This document shows positions 1 to 8,153 of a DNA stretch of 24,745 bases, piece by piece. Source of the stretch: SLQH01 sp964612995 (GTDB lineage Bacteria; Planctomycetota; UBA11346); the NCBI GenBank assembly GCA_964612995.1, contig CAZTGE010000055.1, forward strand, positions 1-24,745. Reading direction: 5' to 3'. Position numbers and translations under genes: made by a program. The notes under the pieces are model-generated. The model searched no databases, was not told where the DNA came from, and saw only the letters and a list, made by a program, of their open reading frames with translations. Every line of letters begins with the position of its first letter. Position 1 is the stretch's first letter.

Positions 1-32
1 TGACGACCGAGGCCGTGGGGGGCGGAGCCGGC

Positions 33-138
33 ATCGCGCAGCGATAGCAGGCCCCAGTGGGGCCTGCGGCCGGTGGAGCGCGACGAGCGACAGCGAGGAC
101 GCCGATGTGCGCCGAAGGCGCGAGGGGGCAGCGCCCCC
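33..138. repeat. Cluster of four short-loop hairpins
   Basis: Four perfect inverted repeats follow one another: ATCGC/GCGAT with loop GCA (33-45), GCAGGCCCC/GGGGCCTGC with loop AGT (47-67), GCGCC/GGCGC with loop GAA (109-121), and GGGGGC/GCCCCC with loop AGC (124-138). All have 3-nt loops. They are separated by a GAGCG/GCGAG-rich spacer (74-100). The cluster begins 15 bases past the 3' end of the minus-strand membrane-protein gene, so it could act as a transcript end or an RNA-stabilising element. Its style matches the cluster at 11888-12009. No long open frame across it looks like a protein. Confidence 0.7.
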
Positions 139-152
139 CTGTGGGGGAAGCC

Positions 153-641
153 TCAGCGGCGCCCGTCGCCCGCCTGACCATCCGCCTCCTGAGGTGGACC
201 GTCGGCATCGCTGGCCTGGTAGAGGTCGATCAAGCCACCGATCACCGCGACCGCGGAAAGGACCAGCAGGGCCATGCTGACCAGCCACAGACCCAACCAG
301 ACCAGGAAACCGCCACAGGCGGGCAGGGCCCACAGCAACCGGCTGGTGTGACGGCAATGCCAGGCCGGACAGGCACGGCACCAGCGGGCCACCGGCAACA
401 GCACCCAGGCGCTGAGCGCGGCCACCAGACAGCAGACGAGGATGATCAGGGTCGGGAACAGCCCGTCCTCGGGCCCGAGGCCGAGGCGCACCGAATCGTC
501 GGTCATGACCCAGAAGGCGAAGGCGGCAGAGCCGATGAACAAGGGTGCGTTGATCAACAGCAGGACCCGCAACCGCTCGATCAGCCGGGTCTGCAACCGC
601 GGCGGCCCACCGCGCTGGGCGCGGGAATCACCCCGGCTCAT
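153..641 (-). CDS. Small membrane protein with Cys-rich cytoplasmic or luminal loop
   Basis: This 162-residue protein is not one I recognise. It shows hydrophobic segments at about residues 26-46, 62-85 and 102-141, the last long enough for two helices, so three or four membrane passes. Between the second and third lies a basic loop with C88, C91, C96 and H98 (CxxC followed by CxH), which could bind a metal, although this is inference. The N-terminus is Arg-rich and the C-terminus acidic and Gly-rich. Its ATG follows a G-rich stretch that can serve as a ribosome site and lies 22 bases after the stop of the upstream minus-strand gene, so the two are probably co-transcribed. A hairpin cluster follows its stop codon. 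Confidence 0.7.
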   Translation of the reverse strand: MSRGDSRAQRGGPPRLQTRLIERLRVLLLINAPLFIGSAAFAFWVMTDDSVRLGLGPEDGLFPTLIILVCCLVAALSAWVLLPVARWCRACPAWHCRHTSRLLWALPACGGFLVWLGLWLVSMALLVLSAVAVIGGLIDLYQASDADGPPQEADGQAGDGRR

Positions 642-663
642 CGCCGCCCCCCAACGAACGCGC

Positions 664-2037
664 TCAGCGCCATTCGATCAGGTGCCGTTGGATCCGCCCA
701 TCGAAATGGGCCCAGTTCCACACCCGCACCCCCGTGCCGCCGGAGAGGGCGAGCTGCATCTTCATGTCGGGCACGGCGAAGCCGGGATCCGGGATGCAGC
801 CAAGACGATCGTTCCAGTGCTCCCACCACGCCTGGGGCATGCCGCCGAGCCGGCTCAACCCCCAGCGCTCGCCGGAGAGCGGCGCCGCGGCGTCCTCGTG
901 ATGATGGATGAAGATGCTCAGGTCTGCGGATTCGGCGATACGCCGCCATTCAGGCGGAGCAGCGTTCGCGGCCGGCGAATGCCGCCCCACCTGGCATACC
1001 GCCAGCGGACGTTCGCCGTGCCCGTGCCGGGCCACCTCGATCAGGCGCCGTAACTGCCGGCAGCAGAACTCGATCCAGCCATCCGGGTGATGCATGCGGA
1101 TGGCGATCGGGTCCGGCACCGCCCCGAGCCCCGCCTCGCGCGCGAAGGCACGGCGGTTGGCGGCCGAGAACGAATGCGGCGGCCAGGGATCCTCATCGTC
1201 GAGCACGGGCTCGGAGAGGGTGAGCATGACCCCGTCGGCGCCGGTGACCTCGCACCAGAAGCGCTCCGATTCGATCACCAGATCGCGCCCGTGCTCCACC
1301 GCCACCGCCGGATCGGCGACGAAGGGGATCGGCCGGCCGTAGACCCCCTCGGCCCGTGGCAGCACGCTGTCCGCGCCGGGCATGCCGCCGATCCACACCC
1401 GCACCCCCGGAATCTCGCGCCGCAGGATGCGCACGCTGCGGGCATAGGCCACGCCGGGCAACAGCGGCACGCCGAAGGTATGCCAGTTGAGGTTGACGTC
1501 GGTGATACCGCAGCGCAGCAGGGCGTGGGCGATCGCCGCCTGTTCGTGCTCGCTGAACCAGGGCAGGAACACCGGCTGGACGTTGCGCCGCTGCTGCGAA
1601 GGCCCCTGCACCCCGGGGTCGTCGACGACCGTCACCGCGTAACGGCTGGTATGGTGGTCGCCCATCGCCCGCCGATGGATGACCAGCTCGCTGCCGTCGG
1701 CGCGATCGTCGGCCACCACCACCAGCGGATGGTGCAGGTCGCACCAACTACGGTGATGGGTCATCGGGCGGCGATGATTGCGCGCCGGCAGATAGCCCGG
1801 GAAGTCGAGCGAGAGCCGTTGCCCATCGCGCTCCACGTGCGGCCGGTGGGCGTCGGGACCGACGCCGAAGCGCGGTCGTTGGGCGGTGTCGAGCACAGTG
1901 AGCCCCGGCGGCAGCTCGATGCTCCAATCGAGCCCGGCTGGTGAGTCGCCGAAGGGACTGCACAGATCAAGCCACCAGACACCGGCCAGGCCGTTGACCA
2001 GCGTGAGTTCGTCGCCCTGGTTCCAGATCGCCGCCAT
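664..2037 (-). CDS. Unrecognised ~457-residue protein, possibly TIM-barrel
   Basis: I do not recognise the family. The reading frame is long, shows no signal peptide from the chosen start, and is rich in Trp, His and Asp. The first ~170 residues look beta-rich; the rest shows repeated strand-helix alternation with acidic strand ends (for example CGITDVNLNW, VRVWIGGMPG, DGVMLTLSE), which suggests a sugar-active or amidohydrolase-like TIM barrel, an inference only. The start is uncertain. I chose ATG 2037 because the sequence becomes protein-like there (MAAIWNQGDELTLVNG); ATG 2073 is in frame, and the frame stays open further upstream, overlapping panB on the other strand. Neither ATG has a strong ribosome site. 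It is divergent from panB and precedes a small membrane protein. Confidence 0.65.
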   Translation of the reverse strand: MAAIWNQGDELTLVNGLAGVWWLDLCSPFGDSPAGLDWSIELPPGLTVLDTAQRPRFGVGPDAHRPHVERDGQRLSLDFPGYLPARNHRRPMTHHRSWCDLHHPLVVVADDRADGSELVIHRRAMGDHHTSRYAVTVVDDPGVQGPSQQRRNVQPVFLPWFSEHEQAAIAHALLRCGITDVNLNWHTFGVPLLPGVAYARSVRILRREIPGVRVWIGGMPGADSVLPRAEGVYGRPIPFVADPAVAVEHGRDLVIESERFWCEVTGADGVMLTLSEPVLDDEDPWPPHSFSAANRRAFAREAGLGAVPDPIAIRMHHPDGWIEFCCRQLRRLIEVARHGHGERPLAVCQVGRHSPAANAAPPEWRRIAESADLSIFIHHHEDAAAPLSGERWGLSRLGGMPQAWWEHWNDRLGCIPDPGFAVPDMKMQLALSGGTGVRVWNWAHFDGRIQRHLIEWR

Positions 2038-2198
2038 GGCCACGAGTATCCCGCGGCCCCCGGCGGCGTCCATGGCCGGATGCCGTGCAGCAGCCGCGGC
2101 GTGTGCGCAAGTGGATCGCCGGGCTCCTGCCGGTCGAAGCTGGCACCGGGGCGCGCCGGCGCCAGCATGCCGGGATCGACACGGCGAGAGATGGCGCC

Positions 2199-2206
2199 GG
2201 GAGGAG
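2199..2206 (+). promoter_or_regulatory. Ribosome binding site of panB
   Basis: GGGAGGAG lies seven bases before the ATG at 2213. It decides the start of panB among the upstream in-frame starts, which have no such site. Confidence 0.75.
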
Positions 2207-2212
2207 CAGGAC

Positions 2213-3073
2213 ATGGCCAGGGACCCCAAGCCGATCACCATCCACGACCTGCGACGGATGAAGCAGCGTGGCGAGAAGATCACCATGGTCACCTGCTACG
2301 ACAACGCCACGGCGCGCATCGTCGACGAGGTCGGCGTGCCGCTGATCCTCATCGGCGACTCGCTCGGCATGGTCATGCTCGGCCACGACTCCACCCTGCG
2401 GGTCACGCTCGACATGCTGGTCCACCACACCCGCGCGGTCACCCGCGCCGCCCGCCGCAGCCTGGTGGTGATGGACCTGCCCTTCGCGACCTACAGCGCC
2501 GCCGACCTCCCGCTCTCGCTCGCCAGCGCCAAGCGGGCGATCGCCGAAGGCGGGGCCCAGGCGGTCAAGATCGAGGGCGGTCGACGGATGGCCCCGGTGA
2601 TCGGCACCCTGGTCGCTTCGGGCATCCCGGTGATGGGCCACATCGGCCTGACCCCGCAGTCGATCCACATGATCGGTGGCTACCGCGTCCAGGGCCGCGG
2701 CCAGGAAGCCGCCGATCGCCTGCGCAAGGCGGCGTTGGCCCTCGAAGAGGCCGGCGCCTTCGCCATCGTGCTCGAATGCGTGCCCGCGGCGCTGGCCAGG
2801 AGCCTGTCAGACGAGCTCACCGTTCCCACCATCGGCATCGGCGCCGGCCCGGCCTGCGACGGACAGGTGCAGGTGATGCACGATCTGCTCGGTCTGATCG
2901 ACGGCTTCCAGCCGCGCCACGCCAAACGCTACGCCGACCTCGCCAGCGCGATCCGGGAGGCGATCACCGCCTACCACGACGAGGTCCGCTCCGGCGCCTT
3001 CCCTTCGCGCGATCACGCCTTCGACATGGACGACCTGCTCGGTGACGCGGAATTCCAACCACCGAACCCCTGA
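2213..3073 (+). CDS. panB: 3-methyl-2-oxobutanoate hydroxymethyltransferase
   Basis: PanB transfers a hydroxymethyl group from 5,10-methylenetetrahydrofolate to alpha-ketoisovalerate, giving ketopantoate, the first committed step of pantothenate and CoA synthesis in the cytosol. The 286 residues fit the family. Visible signatures are the early VTCYDNATARI segment, the metal- and substrate-binding region LIGDSLGMVMLGHDST (about 46-61), DLPF (88-91), KIEGG (119-123), GHIGLTPQS, the catalytic-region Glu in VLECVP, and GIGAGPACDGQVQVMHDLLG near residue 220. The start is fixed by the GGGAGGAG site. No panC or panD lies nearby; the neighbours are unrelated, and a hairpin follows the stop, so it may be transcribed alone. 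Its use of a folate C1 donor links it only loosely to the corrinoid operon further on. Confidence 0.96.
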   Translation: MARDPKPITIHDLRRMKQRGEKITMVTCYDNATARIVDEVGVPLILIGDSLGMVMLGHDSTLRVTLDMLVHHTRAVTRAARRSLVVMDLPFATYSAADLPLSLASAKRAIAEGGAQAVKIEGGRRMAPVIGTLVASGIPVMGHIGLTPQSIHMIGGYRVQGRGQEAADRLRKAALALEEAGAFAIVLECVPAALARSLSDELTVPTIGIGAGPACDGQVQVMHDLLGLIDGFQPRHAKRYADLASAIREAITAYHDEVRSGAFPSRDHAFDMDDLLGDAEFQPPNP

Positions 3074-3079
3074 GCCGCC

Positions 3080-3099
3080 GCAACGGCTGCGGCCGTTGC
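3080..3099 (+). terminator. Hairpin downstream of panB
   Basis: GCAACGGC and GCCGTTGC form a perfect 8-bp stem around a TGCG loop, six bases past the panB stop. No T-run follows, so it may be a weak or Rho-assisted terminator, or an element limiting readthrough into the phosphatase gene. Confidence 0.45.
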
Positions 3100-3130
3100 A
3101 CCGCCACCGCTCCGCGGCACCCTGGAGAGC

Positions 3131-4720
3131 GTGAGCGCCCTCATCCGCTTCATCCATGGCGAGCTCGATGGCGAGGCCCACCCCGTGCGCGACGGAGCCG
3201 AGATCATGATCGGGCGCGATGCGGACTGCGACCTCGTCCTGCCCGGGCGCAAGGTCAGTCGCCAGCACGCGGAGCTCCTGCTCGAAGATGGCGAACTGCT
3301 GCTGACCACGGTCTCGGCGACCAACGCCGTCTGGGTCAACGGCGCCGCATGCGACGGGGCCGAACTGCGCGTCGGCGATGAGGTGCGCATCGGCGAGCAT
3401 GCCTTCCGCGTCGAGCGCATCGACAAGGATGCCCGCCGCCGCACCGTGATCCCCGAGCTCGACGGCCTTCCGGAACTCGAGGATCGGACCCAGTACCACG
3501 GGCTGATGCGCTGCGTGCTGGCGATCCAGAAGCTGATCAACGAAGACGCCGACTGTCTGGTCGAACGCTCGCTGGAGATGGTCTTCCTCGCCATCCCCGC
3601 CTCGCGCCTGGCGCTGTTCCTGGTCACCCCCGACGGCCATGTCCTCCAGGGCTTCACCAAACTCAACGAGCCGCTGTCCGACAAGCGCAGCCGGCTGAGT
3701 CACGGCTTCGCCCGCGAGGTCCTGCGTGCCGGCCAGGGGATCCTGATCGAGGATGTGAGCCAGATCGACCCCGAGCGCTATGGCGAGACCCTCGGCGAAC
3801 AGGAGGTCCAATCGGTGGTCGGCGTACCGGTGCGCGTCGGCGAGTGCATCTGCGCCGCGGTGGTCGGCGACAACCTCGCCCGCCCGGGCACGCTGACCCG
3901 CGACCACGCCAGCATCCTCGACTTCGTCGCCCTGGCCCTGGCCTACGCCTTCCAACGCGACGACCTCCAGCGTCTGCGCCGACGCCAGGCCCAGACCGAA
4001 CAGCAGCTCAACGCAGCGCAGCACGTCCAGCAACACGTCTGCAACAAGCCCAGCCCCGAACGCATGGCCGGGATGGACTGGGCCGTGGCCTACCGCCCCG
4101 CGCTCGAGCTCGGTGGTGATTTCTACGACTGGCACCTCGACGGCGACCGCGTGACCTGGGTCATCGCCGACGTCTCCGGCAAGGGCGTTCCCGCAGCGCT
4201 GGTGGTGAGCATGCTCCGGGCCTACTGCCGCACCCTGCACGAACGCGACCTGCCGCCACACGCCTTCCTGCTCGCGCTCGACAACCTGCTGCAGGGCGAG
4301 ATCCCGCCGGGCATGTTCGTCACCGCCGGGGTGCTCCAGGCCGATCCCCATCACGCCGGCTGGTGCGCGGCCGGCCATCCGCCGCTGATCGTGCTCCCGG
4401 CCGCCGGGCCCCCACGCCAGCTGCCGGTGGTCAGCGGATCGCTGGGCATGTCGGCCCGCCCCCTGCCGGCGGCCGACACCCGCACCACCGGCCTCGAGCT
4501 CGCCCCCGGTGACCGCTTCTGCATGCTCACCGACGGGGTGATCGAAGCGGTGAACCCCCAGCGTGAGGAATTCGGCTTCGACCATGCGATCGACCACCTC
4601 GCCGAGACCCGCAACGAACGGCTCGCGGACCAGATCGGCGGCCTGCTCGGCGCGATCGACGCCTTCGCCGCCGGTGCCGGTCAATACGACGACATCACCC
4701 TCATCCTCGGCCGCCGCTGA
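3131..4720 (+). CDS. FHA-GAF-SpoIIE/PP2C family serine phosphatase
   Basis: This 529-residue cytoplasmic signalling protein has three parts. An FHA domain (about 1-100) carries GRDADCDLVL, KVSRQHAEL with the phosphothreonine-reading Ser/Arg/His region, and the NGA turn. A GAF-like sensor follows (about 125-280), then a short coiled linker (280-305). A PP2C/SpoIIE phosphatase domain (about 310-529) carries GGDFYDW (328-334), ADVSGKG (346-352), TDGVIEA and the terminal QYDDITLI metal-binding motif. The metal-coordinating Asp residues are present, so it should be active. Family knowledge says such proteins dephosphorylate anti-sigma-antagonist or other Ser/Thr-phosphorylated partners; no partner is encoded here. 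Translation starts at GTG 3131 after a TGGAGA sequence. It precedes the RDD-SpoIIM/MoxR cluster by 88 bases and may control it. Confidence 0.92.
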   Translation: MSALIRFIHGELDGEAHPVRDGAEIMIGRDADCDLVLPGRKVSRQHAELLLEDGELLLTTVSATNAVWVNGAACDGAELRVGDEVRIGEHAFRVERIDKDARRRTVIPELDGLPELEDRTQYHGLMRCVLAIQKLINEDADCLVERSLEMVFLAIPASRLALFLVTPDGHVLQGFTKLNEPLSDKRSRLSHGFAREVLRAGQGILIEDVSQIDPERYGETLGEQEVQSVVGVPVRVGECICAAVVGDNLARPGTLTRDHASILDFVALALAYAFQRDDLQRLRRRQAQTEQQLNAAQHVQQHVCNKPSPERMAGMDWAVAYRPALELGGDFYDWHLDGDRVTWVIADVSGKGVPAALVVSMLRAYCRTLHERDLPPHAFLLALDNLLQGEIPPGMFVTAGVLQADPHHAGWCAAGHPPLIVLPAAGPPRQLPVVSGSLGMSARPLPAADTRTTGLELAPGDRFCMLTDGVIEAVNPQREEFGFDHAIDHLAETRNERLADQIGGLLGAIDAFAAGAGQYDDITLILGRR

Positions 4721-4808
4721 GCGCCACCGCTCCCGCGCCCCAGGGCCGGGCCTGACCCGACGGGGAGTGGACAGCAGCCGCCGGTGACCAAGGATCCCGA
4801 CGGGGAGA

Positions 4809-6575
4809 GTGGTGAACGGCGGCAGTCATACCATCGATCCGGCATGGACGGTCCAGGTACCTGAACACGTCGCCTTCCGCCTCCAGCCGGCCGGTCCGGT
4901 GATCCGCCTGCTGGCCTACTGCCTCGATCTGCTGATCCGCTTCCTGCTGTTGTACCTGGGCCTGGTCATATTCAGCATCGGCTCCACCAGCACGGGTCCG
5001 GCGAGCACCGGTTTCATCCTCCTGCTCTGGTTCCTGCTGGAGTGGGGCTATGCCTTCCTCTTCGAATGGCTGGCCAGAGGCCGCACCCCCGGCAAGGCCG
5101 CCGTGGGCATCCGGGTGGTGGACCAGCAGGGGATGCCGCTGAGGGCCGGTGCCGCCGCGCTGCGCAACCTGCTTCGCGCGGCCGACTGGCTGCCGGCCGG
5201 TTACCTCACAGGGCTGACCTGCATGATCTGCGACCGCGGCTTCCGCCGCCTGGGCGATCTCGCGGCAGGATCGCTGGTGGTCTACCGACGCGTCACCCCT
5301 CTGCCGACGGCGCCCCCCGTCACCGATGAGGCGGTCCTGCGCCTGGCCCGCTCGCTGCCGCGGCGGGTCGCGGTGGCGCTCCCGGCACGCTGCATACGCG
5401 CCCTGGCCGGGTTCGTCAGCCGGCGGCGACAGTTCCAGTCCGCCCGTCGGCGTGAGATGGCGGCCCACCTCGCACCGGCCCTGGCCCGCTACCACCGGCT
5501 GCGTCCGCCGCGCAATCCGGATCGCTTCTTGTGCGCCGTCGATCTGCTCGCACGGCGCGGACCGGTGCCCGGTGGCCGGCAGGACGACGCCGACACTGGC
5601 GCGAACGCCGCCTCCCTTGTCGGAGCCCACCGCCCACATTGGCACGAACTCGAGAAGCTGCTCGATCGGTCCACCCCGCTCAGCGGCGCTGCGGCCACGC
5701 GCCTGGCCCACCTGCATCGTTCCGCCTGCGCCGACCTCGCGCTCTGCGAGGCCTATCTGCTGCCCGAGCGCACCCGGGCCTATCTCGACGACCTCATCGC
5801 CCGCACCCACCATCGCCTCTACCGCCGACGGTCGGGCTCCTGGCGCCGCCTGGCCCACAGCATCTTCGACGCTGCGCCGCGGATGCTCTACGGCGATCGC
5901 TGCCTGCGGGTCGCTGCCCTGGCCTTCTTCGGGACCTTCCTCCTGGCGCTGGTCCTGAGCCGCCTCGATCCGGAACTGCCGGAGCGCATCCTCGGCGCGC
6001 CGCAACTCGAAGAACTCCATCAGATGTATGCCGATCCACCACGCCATCGCGGACTCAGCGCTGGCGCCGGGGCCACCGGCTTCTACATCCGCAACAATGT
6101 GAGCATCGCCCTGACCTGCTTCGCCTGCGGGATCTTCCTCGGCGTCGGCTCGCTGCTGCTGCTGGTCTTCAACGGTCTGGTCATCGGCTTGATGTTCGGT
6201 CACATGCTCGGAGCCCCGGACCCGCTGCCGGCGCACTTCCTGGAATTCGTCACCGCCCACGCCGCCTTCGAACTCGGCGGTATCACGCTCTGTGGCGCGG
6301 CCGGCCTGCGATTGGGGTGGGGCATGGTCGCCGGGTCGAGCCTGCCGACCGGGCAGGCCCTGCGATGTTCAGCTGCGCAGGCGGTGCCGATCATCGCCGT
6401 GGGGGCCCTGCTGGTGGCATTGGCGGCACCGATCGAGGCTTTCATCTCGCCTGCCGATCTGCCAGTGACGATCAAACGGACCGTCGGCATCGGCTCGGCG
6501 GTCCTGCTGTTCGCGTATCTCGGCCTCGGCGCCGTGGGCCGACACGGGCAGGATCGCCTACGGGAGGACGGCTGA
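4809..6575 (+). CDS. RDD domain-SpoIIM (DUF95) fusion membrane protein
   Basis: This 588-residue integral membrane protein joins two families that are usually separate adjacent genes in MoxR clusters. The N-terminal RDD domain (about 15-162) has VIRLLAYCLDLLIRF, the GRTPGKAAVGIRVV loop and RRLGDLAAGSLVVYRR. A basic soluble linker leads to a SpoIIM/DUF95 domain (about 275-588). This has the W-x-x-LEKLL helix, the LHRSACADLAL helix, NNVSIALTCFACGIFLGVGS, the NGLVIGLMFG membrane segment and the conserved TAHAAFELGGI His/Glu motif. Function is unknown; SpoIIM-like proteins outside Firmicutes are not sporulation proteins. Two adjacent GTG codons at 4809 and 4812 follow GGGGAGA and either could start. 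The stop is one base before the next ATG, implying an operon. Confidence 0.88.
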   Translation: MVNGGSHTIDPAWTVQVPEHVAFRLQPAGPVIRLLAYCLDLLIRFLLLYLGLVIFSIGSTSTGPASTGFILLLWFLLEWGYAFLFEWLARGRTPGKAAVGIRVVDQQGMPLRAGAAALRNLLRAADWLPAGYLTGLTCMICDRGFRRLGDLAAGSLVVYRRVTPLPTAPPVTDEAVLRLARSLPRRVAVALPARCIRALAGFVSRRRQFQSARRREMAAHLAPALARYHRLRPPRNPDRFLCAVDLLARRGPVPGGRQDDADTGANAASLVGAHRPHWHELEKLLDRSTPLSGAAATRLAHLHRSACADLALCEAYLLPERTRAYLDDLIARTHHRLYRRRSGSWRRLAHSIFDAAPRMLYGDRCLRVAALAFFGTFLLALVLSRLDPELPERILGAPQLEELHQMYADPPRHRGLSAGAGATGFYIRNNVSIALTCFACGIFLGVGSLLLLVFNGLVIGLMFGHMLGAPDPLPAHFLEFVTAHAAFELGGITLCGAAGLRLGWGMVAGSSLPTGQALRCSAAQAVPIIAVGALLVALAAPIEAFISPADLPVTIKRTVGIGSAVLLFAYLGLGAVGRHGQDRLREDG

Positions 6576-6576
6576 G

Positions 6577-7422
6577 ATGGCGGCCCCGGAGCCGATCTTT
6601 CCCCTGCGTGAGCGCACCGTCGGTCAGATCCACGATCTGGCGCTGCTGCTGTTGCGCCACCATCGCCGGCGCATCGCCCTGCTCGCCCTGCCACCCCTGC
6701 TCGTTTGCTGTGCCGGCTTGATCGCCGCGATGCGCGTCGGTGTCGGGTCGGGCCCCGGGGCCCGGGTGCTGATGCTGATCCTGGGGATCTCCACGCTGGG
6801 CCCGCTGCTCACCGCGCCGGTGACCGCCTTCCTCGCCGAGGCCGCCTTCAGCCCCCAACCGCCCCGTGGAGCCGTACGCCGTCGCCTGCGTGGGCGTCTG
6901 TTCATGTTCGGCCGGACAGTGCTGTTCTGGCGCGTGGCCCCGGTGCTGACCATCTGCTGGCTGGGAGAAGCCAGATGGCAGTCCATGCTCGCGGCCCTGC
7001 TATGGCTGCTGGTGCTCGATTTCCGGCGCCGCCATGCACCAGAGGTCATCCTGCTCGAAGGCCAGGACCGGCGAGCCGGCCGCGGGCGGACCGGCCAGCT
7101 CGCGCGCCAGGCCGGCGCGCGCGACCTGGGCGAGATGCTGGTCCACCTCCTGCTGCTGGGCATCGGCCTGGTCACGGTCTGCTGGTCGCTGTTGCTGATG
7201 CGTTCGGTGTTCGTCCAGGGCCGTCTGTTCGCCAACGTCTGGGGCTGGGCCTGGGATCCGCTCGCCTCGCCCGGACCGTGGATCGTCGTCATGGCGCTCA
7301 CGGTGCACGCCTGCGCGAGCCGCTTCCTCGCCTACATCGACCTGCGGACCCGCAGCGAAGGCTGGGCGGTGGAGACCGCCCTGCGTCTGGCGGCCGGGGA
7401 CCTCGGCGGGGGAGCCCGCTGA
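6577..7422 (+). CDS. Polytopic membrane protein of the MoxR cluster
   Basis: This 281-residue protein has about five hydrophobic segments (around residues 35-53, 63-85, 115-145, 187-210 and 235-255) and Arg-rich cytoplasmic loops. Near the C-terminus is FLAYIDLRTRSEGWAVE; a closely similar YxDLRxRxEGxDxE phrase is common in membrane proteins placed between SpoIIM- and DUF4129-type genes, and this is the basis for linking it to the cluster. No catalytic motif is visible. The ATG lies one base after the previous stop, and its own TGA overlaps the next ATG (TGATG), so translation is probably coupled through the operon. Confidence 0.8.
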   Translation: MAAPEPIFPLRERTVGQIHDLALLLLRHHRRRIALLALPPLLVCCAGLIAAMRVGVGSGPGARVLMLILGISTLGPLLTAPVTAFLAEAAFSPQPPRGAVRRRLRGRLFMFGRTVLFWRVAPVLTICWLGEARWQSMLAALLWLLVLDFRRRHAPEVILLEGQDRRAGRGRTGQLARQAGARDLGEMLVHLLLLGIGLVTVCWSLLLMRSVFVQGRLFANVWGWAWDPLASPGPWIVVMALTVHACASRFLAYIDLRTRSEGWAVETALRLAAGDLGGGAR

Positions 7423-8153
7423 TGCGCCGGGTGATCATCGGGTTGCTGGTGCTCCTGTCCGCTCCGCTGCCGGCGGCGCAGACCGACACGGTGGTCCGCG
7501 AACGCCTGCGCGAACTCGATCCGGCCTGGTACGATGCCGAGCGCGACAGCTGGAACCGGGTCCGTCCGCCGGTCTCCCGCCCGGACGGCGAGACCAGGGA
7601 CACCGGCGGTGGCTCCGGCAGGGCGGGCCTGCTGACCTGGTTCATCATCGCCCTGGTGATGGGCCTGGTCATCGCGGTGGCGGCCCTGGCCATACTCGCC
7701 TGGCGCGAGGACCCCCGACGCGAACCCGATCCGGACCCGGGCGGACCCGGACGCCCCGGACGCGCGCCGCTGGTCGTGCCCCACTTCCTCGACCTCGACC
7801 TCGATGCCGCGTCGCGCGCAGACGTGCTCGCGGCGCTCGAGACCGCCATGGAGGCCAGCGACTGGCGCAAGGCGGTGGTCTGCTGCTTCGCCGCCCAGTT
7901 GCTGGTGCTCTCGGAAGCCGGTCTGCTGCGACTCGAACGCGGCACCACCAACCGCCGCTTCCTGGCCCAGGTGCGCTCCTCGCTGGCCAACGATCCGCAG
8001 CGCGAGAGCGACTGTGGCGATCGTTTCGCCGCGAGCATCACCATCTTCGAGCAGGTCTACTTCGGCCATGCCCCGGCACGCCGCGAACAGGTGCTCGTTC
8101 TGCGTGACCACCTGCTCGCGTTGCGCGCTCCGTCGCTGGGGCCCCACCGATGA
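7422..8153 (+). CDS. DUF4129 domain protein
   Basis: This 243-residue protein begins with a signal peptide (MRRVIIGLLVLLSAPLPAAQ), followed by a short periplasmic stretch rich in Arg and Trp, one membrane helix (about 67-92), a Pro/Asp/Gly-rich linker and a C-terminal DUF4129 domain (about 130-243). The domain shows the SDWRKAVVCCFAAQLLVLSEAGLLRLERGTT pattern and the late FEQVYFG motif typical of the family. DUF4129 proteins accompany MoxR and DUF58 genes in many bacteria; their biochemical role is not known. The start overlaps the preceding stop (TGATG) and its own stop overlaps the next start (ATGA), which fixes both ends. Confidence 0.85.
   Translation: MRRVIIGLLVLLSAPLPAAQTDTVVRERLRELDPAWYDAERDSWNRVRPPVSRPDGETRDTGGGSGRAGLLTWFIIALVMGLVIAVAALAILAWREDPRREPDPDPGGPGRPGRAPLVVPHFLDLDLDAASRADVLAALETAMEASDWRKAVVCCFAAQLLVLSEAGLLRLERGTTNRRFLAQVRSSLANDPQRESDCGDRFAASITIFEQVYFGHAPARREQVLVLRDHLLALRAPSLGPHR

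Noticed and set aside
2807..4684. 625-codon open frame antisense to the FHA-GAF-SpoIIE gene
   Set aside because: The plus strand encodes clear FHA and PP2C motifs; the antisense translation has biased composition without motifs.
4809..6575. Sporulation role suggested by the SpoIIM and SpoIIE names
   Set aside because: These domain names are historical; the surrounding genes are MoxR-cluster genes and no sporulation gene is present.
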